Made by a program: the position numbers and the translations under genes. A stretch of DNA of 5,601 nucleotides from positions 1-5,601 of the forward strand of contig JAKVBZ010000179.1 in NCBI GenBank assembly GCA_022448645.1, in the 5' to 3' direction. Every line of letters begins with the position of its first letter. Position 1 is the first letter of the stretch. Source of the stretch: Pirellulaceae bacterium. Lineage in GTDB: Bacteria > Planctomycetota > Planctomycetia > Pirellulales > Pirellulaceae. Positions 1 through 4,273 of the stretch are shown one piece after another. The notes under the pieces are model-generated. The model made no database searches. It was not told where the DNA came from and saw only the letters and a list, made by a program, of their open reading frames with translations.

Positions 1-55
1 CGCGACCTATCAATACATGGGTTCGCGAAACGACGGCAGGGTTGTCGAGCGTTAA
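1..55 (+). CDS. DUF1559 prepilin-like protein, C-terminal fragment (5' end outside window)
   Basis: Only the last 17 codons and the TAA stop (53-55) are in the window; the reading frame starts at base 2. The peptide ATYQYMGSRNDGRVVER matches the C-terminus of the complete DUF1559 protein downstream (1300-1353) at 16 of 17 residues, the one change being R for K. This C-terminal tail follows the conserved FADGSVHFL-type motif in the complete gene, so this piece almost certainly belongs to a second DUF1559 gene in tandem. At DNA level 49 of 54 bases agree, including 37 in a row. The family is secreted or envelope-attached through a prepilin-type N-terminus and is strongly expanded in planctomycetes; its molecular role is unknown. 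An intrinsic terminator lies about 50 bases after the stop. Confidence 0.85.
   Translation, partial: ATYQYMGSRNDGRVVER
2..38 (+). repeat. 37-bp direct repeat, copy 1 (shared DUF1559 3' ends)
   Basis: Bases 2-38 are identical to 1300-1336. Both copies lie in the last codons of a DUF1559 gene, in the same frame. The similarity may extend further left, outside the window. It is a paralogy/gene-conversion repeat rather than a mobile element: it has no inverted ends and is inside coding sequence. Confidence 0.9.
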
Positions 56-105
56 ATCTGGATTTTTGAGATCTCTATCCGAAGAGATTTTGGTGTAAAA
101 ACGGC

Positions 106-140
106 AAAGCCCGGTCATTTTGGCCGGGCTTTCTTCGTTT
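106..140 (+). terminator. Intrinsic terminator of the upstream DUF1559 gene
   Basis: A perfect 9-bp stem, AAAGCCCGG (106-114) with CCGGGCTTT (124-132), closes a 9-base loop and is followed by a T-rich tail, CTTCGTTTCTT. It stands 50 bases past the stop codon at 55, the expected place for a rho-independent terminator. The A-rich left flank could let it work partly in the opposite direction, but no minus-strand gene needs it. Confidence 0.8.
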
Positions 141-185
141 CTTGGCACCTCAAATCGGGGGGGGCGTGGAGTGGTGGTTTTGCCA

Positions 186-214
186 TTGTGATTTAAACTT
201 GCCATATTTATACT
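186..214 (+). promoter_or_regulatory. Sigma70-like promoter for the complete DUF1559 gene
   Basis: TTGTGA (186-191) and TATACT (209-214) are separated by 17 bp. They match the -35 and -10 consensus at 4 of 6 and 5 of 6 positions. Transcription would start near 221, giving a leader of about 125 bases before ATG 346. That leader contains the strong hairpin at 257-287. The promoter sits after the upstream terminator, so the two DUF1559 genes appear to be separate transcription units. Predicted from sequence only. Confidence 0.55.
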
Positions 215-256
215 GGAAAGCGGTAAATACTCATCTAAAATCGAATCGAGTGTTTT

Positions 257-287
257 AAGCGGCGGGCAAATCGATGCCACGCCGCTT
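257..287 (+). promoter_or_regulatory. Strong hairpin in the DUF1559 5' leader (terminator/attenuator-like)
   Basis: AAGCGGCG (257-264) pairs with CGCCGCTT (280-287), and GGCA (265-268) pairs with TGCC (275-278). This gives a 12-bp stem with one bulged A (279) and a 6-base loop. The sequence after it is T-rich (GTTCTTATTTATATTT), so it resembles an intrinsic terminator, although the T run is broken. It lies between the predicted start of transcription (about 221) and the ribosome binding site (333-338). It may act as an attenuator, a 5' stabilising stem, or a leftover terminator. The alternative start ATG 274 falls in its loop and stem. Confidence 0.5.
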
Positions 288-332
288 GTTCTTATTTATA
301 TTTCGCGGCGCGATTCTGTGTCGCAATCCTGT

Positions 333-338
333 GAGGAG
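333..338 (+). promoter_or_regulatory. Ribosome binding site deciding the DUF1559 start
   Basis: GAGGAG at 333-338 is 7 bases before ATG 346. No comparable Shine-Dalgarno sequence precedes the upstream in-frame ATG at 274, which is buried in a hairpin. This places translation initiation at 346. Confidence 0.8.
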
Positions 339-345
339 TCTCCGT

Positions 346-1353
346 ATGTTTAGACAACGAGTGAGGTCACGTCGTGGCTTTACGCTTGTGGAACTGCTGG
401 TGGTCATTGCCATTATCGGTATTTTGATCGCACTATTGCTGCCAGCCGTTCAGATGGCGCGTGAAGCTGCCCGCCGCATCAGTTGCGGCAACAACTTGAA
501 ACAGTACGGCATTGCCGTACATCTGTACCATGACACGCACAAGCAACTTCCACCTGCTGGAACGTTTAAGAGCGTAACTGGCCGAACCTGGGGTCAGAAC
601 ATGGCGCCACGCATCGGGTGGCAGGTTCGCGTTCTACCTTTCATGGAGCAGAACGCCCTGTACGAGAAGTTGAACATGAATTCCGTCTATGCGCACAATA
701 CTCAGGTGCAGTGGGAAGGACAGCTAATTCAGGCACGCGGAATTCAGGTCCCTTACGCGATGTGTCCCTCCGACCCTCGCGATCGGGTTCGTGGCGTCTG
801 GGCTCAGGCGAGCTATACGGGGAACCTCGGATCGCAACTCGTCACATCCAATAGTGGGTCCTGCAACACGTTTACGACAGTCAATGTCCACCGTATGCCA
901 GGCGGTTGGGCCAATCGCGGTAGTTCTTCGGACGTCAATCGTGTGAACGGTCTTTTCAGCCGTCATGGCATCGACATTCGTCTCGCTTCAATCACCGACG
1001 GTACGTCGAACACGATCATGGTTGGCGAAGTGTTGATGGATTGTACCAGCCATGCTTCAGGTTGGTGGAACTTTGACGGTGGTGGTAACGCCCACGCCTC
1101 AACTTCGGCTCCCTTGAATACGATGACAACATGTGCACGTAACCAACAGGAAGCGATTGACCGAGGCTACTTGAATCCTCAATGCTGGCAGAAGAATAAC
1201 TGGAACTACTCTTGGGGCTTCCGCTCGAAGCATCCCACAGGTGCCCAGTTCACTTTCGCCGACGGCAGTGTTCACTTCCTCAACCAGACCATCGATTATG
1301 CGACCTATCAATACATGGGTTCGCGAAACGACGGCAAGGTTGTAGAACGATAG
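346..1353 (+). CDS. DUF1559 domain protein with prepilin-type N-terminal cleavage/methylation motif
   Basis: The 335-residue protein begins MFRQRVRSRRGFTLVELL. This is a class III (type IV pilin-like) signal: a basic leader, G11 followed by F12, E16 at position +5, then a hydrophobic helix to about residue 36. A prepilin peptidase would be expected to cut after G11 and methylate F12. The rest shows DUF1559 signatures: a CxNNLKQ-type segment and YHDTHKQLPP near the N-terminus, SITDGTSNTIMVGEV in the middle, and a C-terminal FADGSVHFL. The family is abundant in planctomycetes, probably pseudopilin-like or envelope-displayed; its exact function is unknown. An in-frame ATG at 274 would add 24 residues (MPRRLFLFIFRG...), but it lacks a ribosome binding site, lies in a leader hairpin and would put an unusual extension before the pilin signal, so 346 is preferred. 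The gene is a tandem paralogue of the one ending at 55 and has its own promoter and terminator. Confidence 0.93.
   Translation: MFRQRVRSRRGFTLVELLVVIAIIGILIALLLPAVQMAREAARRISCGNNLKQYGIAVHLYHDTHKQLPPAGTFKSVTGRTWGQNMAPRIGWQVRVLPFMEQNALYEKLNMNSVYAHNTQVQWEGQLIQARGIQVPYAMCPSDPRDRVRGVWAQASYTGNLGSQLVTSNSGSCNTFTTVNVHRMPGGWANRGSSSDVNRVNGLFSRHGIDIRLASITDGTSNTIMVGEVLMDCTSHASGWWNFDGGGNAHASTSAPLNTMTTCARNQQEAIDRGYLNPQCWQKNNWNYSWGFRSKHPTGAQFTFADGSVHFLNQTIDYATYQYMGSRNDGKVVER
1300..1336 (+). repeat. 37-bp direct repeat, copy 2 (shared DUF1559 3' ends)
   Basis: Identical to bases 2-38. Immediately after it the two genes differ at 5 of the last 17 bases. One difference changes K to R; the other four are synonymous or swap one stop codon for another (TAG here, TAA upstream). 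Confidence 0.9.
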
Positions 1354-1384
1354 TTTTCGTTCATCGTTCTCGGATTGAATGACC

Positions 1385-1419
1385 AGGCACCTCCCCATTG
1401 GGAGGTGCCTTTTTATTTT
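1385..1419 (+). terminator. Intrinsic terminator of the DUF1559 gene
   Basis: A perfect 11-bp stem, AGGCACCTCCC (1385-1395) with GGGAGGTGCCT (1400-1410), has the 4-base loop CATT and is followed by TTTTATTTTC. It begins 31 bases after the stop codon. It is one of the strongest terminators in the window and should isolate this gene from the lipoprotein gene. Confidence 0.92.
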
Positions 1420-1451
1420 CTTGTTCCTTGTAGCGAAGAAAGTGGCGCTCC

Positions 1452-1480
1452 TTGCGTTTTTTAAGAGACATGTCTAAGCT
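1452..1480 (+). promoter_or_regulatory. Possible weak promoter for the lipoprotein gene
   Basis: TTGCGT (1452-1457) and TAAGCT (1475-1480) are 17 bp apart, each matching only about half of the sigma70 consensus. The spacer ends in the perfect 10-bp palindrome AGACATGTCT (1466-1475), which overlaps the -10 box by one base and could be an operator. The rest of the 1354-1618 gap holds the DUF1559 terminator and, at 1501-1540, an imperfect inverted repeat. A promoter somewhere here is required by the strong terminator upstream, but this particular one is uncertain. Confidence 0.3.
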
Positions 1481-1500
1481 AATTTCCCTCGGGATATCGG

Positions 1501-1540
1501 CTGGTTTGGCGAATCTTCGTGCAGACTCGCAAACTACCAG
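1501..1540 (+). promoter_or_regulatory. Imperfect inverted repeat in the lipoprotein gene leader
   Basis: The arms are GTTT-G-GCGA (1504-1512) and TCGC-AAAC (1527-1534), with CTG (1501-1503) able to pair with CAG (1538-1540). This makes a stem of about 11 bp with a bulged G and a short internal gap around a 14-base loop. It lies 79 bases upstream of ATG 1619 with no T tract after it, so it is a leader RNA fold or protein site rather than a terminator. Confidence 0.3.
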
Positions 1541-1618
1541 TCAAGTTGTCGATTGCGTGACTCCATAACGCATGTGAAGTTTCTCAAGATCAATGAAAGT
1601 TCCAGATAGGAGCAAAAG

Positions 1619-2122
1619 ATGAATCGTCAAGTTGTTTTGGGTCTCGTGGGATTGTTTGCCCTTGCGATTGTTGGCTGTGGAAGTGCTCCAAGCGACATTG
1701 CGAAGACGACCGGCAAAGTTACCTATAAGGGAGCATCCGTTGAGGGCGCTACGGTAACCATGGCAACCGAAGACAATAAAAAAATTGCGACGGCCATTAC
1801 CGACTCGGAGGGCAGCTTCACCATGATGACTCAGGTCGGACAGAAGAGCTATGAAGGCGCACCTTTAGGGCTTGTGAAGGTCACCATTACGAAATTCGCA
1901 GACATGGGTGTTGGCGAGGTAGACTACGATGATCCCACCGCGGTAGACTCGATGTACCAGCAGATGCTCGAAGAGCATGGTGACGGTAGCGAAGAAGGGA
2001 CTTTGGAATCCTCAAACGAATTGCCTGGTAAGTATGCCGCAACCATGACAAGTGGGTTGACCAAAACGATCGAAGCAGACCCTGCCAAAAATGTATTCAC
2101 TTTCGATCTTGAGGATGAGTAG
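1619..2122 (+). CDS. Small secreted lipoprotein, carboxypeptidase-regulatory-like (planctomycete type)
   Basis: The 167-residue protein has a lipoprotein signal peptide: a short basic start (MNRQ), a hydrophobic core (residues 5-18) and a lipobox I17-V18-G19-C20. C20 would be lipidated after cleavage by signal peptidase II; residue +2 is Gly, not Asp, which by the proteobacterial rule would not retain it in the inner membrane. TTGKVTYKGASVEGATVTM (30-48), TDSEGSFTM (61-69) and LGLVKVTITK (83-92) fit the beta-sandwich of carboxypeptidase-regulatory-like/transthyretin-like domains. An acidic segment follows (about 95-131), then LPGKYA (135-140), TSGLT (144-148) and NVFTFDLEDE (158-167), a C-terminal pattern common in planctomycete lipoproteins of this kind. 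Such genes often lie beside DUF1559 genes, as here. AGGAG at 1608-1612, 6 bases before the ATG, supports the start. No enzymatic function is suggested. Confidence 0.88.
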   Translation: MNRQVVLGLVGLFALAIVGCGSAPSDIAKTTGKVTYKGASVEGATVTMATEDNKKIATAITDSEGSFTMMTQVGQKSYEGAPLGLVKVTITKFADMGVGEVDYDDPTAVDSMYQQMLEEHGDGSEEGTLESSNELPGKYAATMTSGLTKTIEADPAKNVFTFDLEDE

Positions 2123-2151
2123 AACTGTCAGGCAGTGATGGAAAAATGCTG

Positions 2152-2187
2152 ACCCGGTCGAATTCTAAATCGGCCGGGTTTTTTTTT
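2152..2187 (+). terminator. Intrinsic terminator of the lipoprotein gene
   Basis: ACCCGGTCG (2152-2160) pairs with CGGCCGGGT (2171-2179), 9 bp including one T-G wobble, around a 10-base loop, followed by nine consecutive T (2179-2187). It starts 29 bases after the stop. Its T tract provides the first two bases of the next predicted -35 box (2186-2191). Confidence 0.9.
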
Positions 2188-2215
2188 GAACGTTATGCTG
2201 ATGTATCACCATAAT
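2186..2215 (+). promoter_or_regulatory. Sigma70-like promoter for the TPR gene, abutting the terminator
   Basis: TTGAAC (2186-2191) and CATAAT (2210-2215) are separated by 18 bp, matching consensus at 4 of 6 and 5 of 6 positions. Transcription would start near 2222, about 58 bases before the GTG start. The -35 box uses the last two T of the upstream terminator. Confidence 0.5.
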
Positions 2216-2279
2216 GCATTGCAGGGTCGAACCATTTTTCGGGATGTCCGTTGATTTGCCGTAGGGACAGGGGGCGAGG

Positions 2280-3680
2280 GTGGCCAAGGCGAGGAACACA
2301 AAGGCGAAGCCGGGGGCGGAAGCAATTTCTGATGCCGGTGATTCCAGATCTCCACTGGATAAACGACCACGAAAACAGTCGCTCCGACGAGTGCTCGCTT
2401 TTCTGCTTGCGATTGTCATTCTGGTTGAGGCCGTTTACATCGGTCGGTGGGTGCAGGTGAGGTGGAGTTTAACGCAAGCAAGTCGTTTGATCGAAGAAAT
2501 GGAATACGAACGAGCGATTGAGCAGTTGGCTAAAGCGGCAAGGTGGAGTCCTGAAAATGCGGAGGTCCAACTTCAACTGGCAAAAACCTATCGTCATGCC
2601 AATAAATCGCGTGAGTTCGATGTTCACCTGAAAGAAGCGAAACGTTTGGGGGCTGACCCAAAACAGGTTCGCCATGAGAACGAACTGATGATTGCTCAAA
2701 GTGGCTTTTTTGACACGGACCGTGGCAATCTCTTCGATGTGATCGATGGTGGTGCAGCGACAGATGAAGAAGCGACAGATATCTACGACGCCATGGCGAG
2801 AGGATATTTGGCCGCATATCGACTTGGCGACGCACTGCGATGTCTTGATTACTGGATTAACTGGAATCCGGACACCGTGCTTGGGCATTTTCATCGAGCC
2901 GACATCCACTATCGCATGGGAAATCTTCGCAATTCCATGCAAGACTATGAGTATGTGCTTGGTCAAGTCCCGAACCATTATGAAACCAACATGCGTGTGG
3001 GGAGAGTCTTGCAAGACTCAAACGCGATCGATCGGGCCGTCAAGTACTTCGAGAAAGCTCGCCAACTGAAGCCGGACTCGGTTGACGCGACGTTAACCTT
3101 GGCCGAGTGCGACCTGCTGCTTAACAACCAAGAGCGTGCTCAGGATCTGGCGAAAGAACTTTTGGAAGAGAAACTCACTGATTATCAGCGGGCATTCGCC
3201 TTGGAACTGCTTGGGAGGATTGATCTCCGCCAAGGGAACTTCGTGGACGCAGTCAAGTATCTGGAAGAGGCCGTCGAACTTGCGCCCGAGGATAGTGAGA
3301 TCACTTACACGATGGGGCGGGTTTTGCGTTCGCTGGGCGAAACGGACCGGGCACAATATTACATCGACTACAGTCAGAAGCAGAAGGAGTTGGATCTTCG
3401 AGTCAGGGACTTGTCTTCAGATCTGATCGACCAGCCCGAGAACATGGACTATCGCTACGAACTCGCCAGCATTCTGTGGCAGCGGCGACTCTATGAGCCA
3501 GCATCGCGATGGTTGACGACCATCTTGGCGATTGATCCCGAGCATGAGCCAAGCCACCGGTTAATCTCCGAATGGTATGCAATGACAGGAAAGCCAGAGC
3601 TTTCACGTAAACACGCAGAGAAGGCCATGCTTTTGTCCACGCGGCCACGGGACTCGGGGGAAAATCCCTCGGGTGGGTGA
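2280..3680 (+). CDS. Membrane-anchored tetratricopeptide (TPR) repeat protein
   Basis: The 466-residue protein starts with GTG (2280), with AGGGGG at 2269-2274 five bases upstream. A lysine/arginine-rich cytosolic N-terminus (1-37) precedes one hydrophobic segment (about 38-55, RVLAFLLAIVILVEAVYIG) ending in RW, which looks like an uncleaved signal anchor. The rest is helical and built of TPR-like units, roughly at 65-91, 94-127, 165-197, 200-231, 234-265, 268-296, 305-336, 339-366, 391-420 and 424-452. The clearest are AIDRAVKYFEKARQLKPDS (249-267) and NFVDAVKYLEEAVELAPED (320-338). TPR arrays bind partner proteins, so a scaffold or assembly role at the membrane, with the repeats probably outside the cytoplasm, is likely; the partner cannot be told from sequence. 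The region 128-164 is less regular and may be a linker. The last residues (TRPRDSGENPSGG) look disordered. It is not a known enzyme and has no visible fusion. Confidence 0.9.
   Translation: MAKARNTKAKPGAEAISDAGDSRSPLDKRPRKQSLRRVLAFLLAIVILVEAVYIGRWVQVRWSLTQASRLIEEMEYERAIEQLAKAARWSPENAEVQLQLAKTYRHANKSREFDVHLKEAKRLGADPKQVRHENELMIAQSGFFDTDRGNLFDVIDGGAATDEEATDIYDAMARGYLAAYRLGDALRCLDYWINWNPDTVLGHFHRADIHYRMGNLRNSMQDYEYVLGQVPNHYETNMRVGRVLQDSNAIDRAVKYFEKARQLKPDSVDATLTLAECDLLLNNQERAQDLAKELLEEKLTDYQRAFALELLGRIDLRQGNFVDAVKYLEEAVELAPEDSEITYTMGRVLRSLGETDRAQYYIDYSQKQKELDLRVRDLSSDLIDQPENMDYRYELASILWQRRLYEPASRWLTTILAIDPEHEPSHRLISEWYAMTGKPELSRKHAEKAMLLSTRPRDSGENPSGG
3652..3674 (+). terminator. Hairpin over the 3' end of the TPR gene, possible weak terminator
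   Basis: ACTCGGGGGA (3652-3661) pairs with TCCCTCGGGT (3665-3674), 10 bp with two G-T wobbles and a 3-base loop. It overlaps the last codons (stop 3678-3680). Only TTTT (3682-3685) follows after a gap, so its terminator strength is doubtful; it may instead protect the mRNA 3' end. Confidence 0.3.
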
Positions 3681-3755
3681 TTTTGGTGAGCGAGTTCGCG
3701 GAGCGATGGTTTGGCTTTCATAGAGGCGCTGCCCACTAAATCCTGTGTTTACACC

Positions 3756-3785
3756 TAGACAATCAAGCCCATTTTCGAGTAAACT
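3756..3785 (+). promoter_or_regulatory. Sigma70-like promoter for rpsU
   Basis: TAGACA (3756-3761) and TAAACT (3780-3785) are separated by 18 bp and match consensus at 5 of 6 and 4 of 6 positions. Transcription would start near 3792, giving a leader of about 48 bases. A small inverted repeat, GATCT/AGATC (3789-3793 and 3797-3801), sits at the predicted start, and GTGT-TT-ACAC (3745-3754) lies just before the -35 box. Neither is a recognised operator. Confidence 0.5.
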
Positions 3786-3839
3786 CGCGATCTTTCAGAT
3801 CCCCTACTGTCGACGACATAGCCGTAAAGCGGAGGAGTA

Positions 3840-4028
3840 ATGGTTAAGCTGCAGGTTCGCGATCGAGAGTCGATACAGGACGCTGTCCGTCGGTTTCGTA
3901 AACTCGTAGAGCGAAGTGGAATCAAAAAAGAAATGCGTCGACGTGAATATTACGAGAAGCCAAGTGAAATCAAGAGACGCGCACGTCTTCGTGCCGAGCG
4001 TCGAGCCAAACGCAATCGTTTGGGCTGA
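3840..4028 (+). CDS. rpsU: 30S ribosomal protein bS21
   Basis: The 62-residue, very basic protein matches bS21. [20 protein letters not shown] (2-21) corresponds to the N-terminal strand and first helix; [19 protein letters not shown] (25-43) contains the hallmark RRREYYEKP (RRREFYEKP in E. coli); the Arg/Lys-rich tail [16 protein letters not shown] (45-60) is the rRNA-binding helix. bS21 sits on the small-subunit platform near the 3' end of 16S rRNA and helps mRNA start selection. Length is normal for short bS21 forms, slightly less than the E. coli protein. A strong GGAGG (3831-3835) lies 4 bases before ATG 3840. In E. coli rpsU is grouped with dnaG and rpoD; here it stands alone with its own promoter and a terminator downstream (4114-4137). 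Confidence 0.96.
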   Translation: MVKLQVRDRESIQDAVRRFRKLVERSGIKKEMRRREYYEKPSEIKRRARLRAERRAKRNRLG

Positions 4029-4104
4029 TTGACCGAATTTCCATTCTCGCTGCCAGCGTCAACTCATGTCCAGCGATCGCATGAGTCGATATAAATTTGG
4101 TCGG
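4029..4104 (+). other. Candidate branched RNA fold directly after rpsU
   Basis: GACCGAATTT (4031-4040) can pair with AAATTTGGTC (4093-4102) over 10 bp with one G-T wobble, extendable by two T-G pairs to 4029 and 4104. Inside it ACTCATG (4062-4068) pairs with CATGAGT (4080-4086) around an 11-base loop that overlaps the palindrome GCGATCGC (4073-4080), and a small CGCT/AGCG hairpin (4048-4051, 4055-4058) is possible. Together this is a three-way-junction-like fold starting right after the TGA stop and ending 10 bases before a terminator. It could be a structured 3' UTR, a processed small RNA or a regulatory element. It matches no RNA family I recognise. Confidence 0.35.
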
Positions 4105-4113
4105 GCAAAATGT

Positions 4114-4137
4114 ACGGCGTCCTTCGACGCCGTTTTT
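4114..4137 (+). terminator. Intrinsic terminator after rpsU
   Basis: A perfect 8-bp stem, ACGGCGTC (4114-4121) with GACGCCGT (4126-4133), has a stable CTTC loop and is followed by TTTTTC. It lies 86 bases after the rpsU stop and separates rpsU from aroB. Confidence 0.88.
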
Positions 4138-4190
4138 CGTGCGCGTGACCGCTTTTTCATCTCTCATCCGCGGCAGTCAGGCGTCGTTGT

Positions 4191-4219
4191 TTGAAAGGGT
4201 GCGATCTGGTCGGGAGACT
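4191..4219 (+). promoter_or_regulatory. Possible weak promoter for aroB
   Basis: TTGAAA (4191-4196) is a good -35 box, but the sequence 17 bp on, GAGACT (4214-4219), matches the -10 consensus at only 3 of 6 positions. A promoter between the rpsU terminator and the aroB start is expected; this is the best candidate I see. The leader also holds an imperfect inverted repeat, GAC-TTGG (4216-4224) with CCAAGTC (4238-4244). Confidence 0.25.
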
Positions 4220-4273
4220 CTTGGAGACGCGAGGCGGCCAAGTCGGTTCTAGAAACTTGATCTGGGGTGTAGC

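Noticed and set aside
618..1398. Additional open frames on both strands inside the DUF1559 gene
   Set aside because: They overlap a strongly supported gene, show no recognisable domain and lack ribosome binding sites.
1777..1784. Run of A (AAT AAA AAA ATT) in the lipoprotein gene as a programmed frameshift site
   Set aside because: The zero frame continues into conserved family sequence to the stop, and no downstream stem or alternative product is evident.
2469..3736. Several minus-strand and alternate-frame ORFs across the TPR gene, one of 181 codons
   Set aside because: They are complements or shifted frames of a clear TPR coding sequence; their translations are rich in Cys, His and Ser with no domain pattern.
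4073..4080. GCGATCGC palindrome as a cyanobacterial HIP1-type signal
   Set aside because: A single 8-bp occurrence in a clearly planctomycete-like window; explained as part of the inner stem of the rpsU downstream fold.
4067..4095. TATAAA (4090-4095) as a -10 box for aroB
   Set aside because: The matching -35 is poor, and transcription from it would run straight into the terminator at 4114-4137.
4145..4252. Open plus-strand frame (GTG 4145 to TAG 4250) in the aroB frame, as a leader peptide or aroB extension
   Set aside because: It is Arg/Ser-rich without a ribosome binding site and is closed by TAG before aroB; no run of aromatic codons to suggest attenuation.
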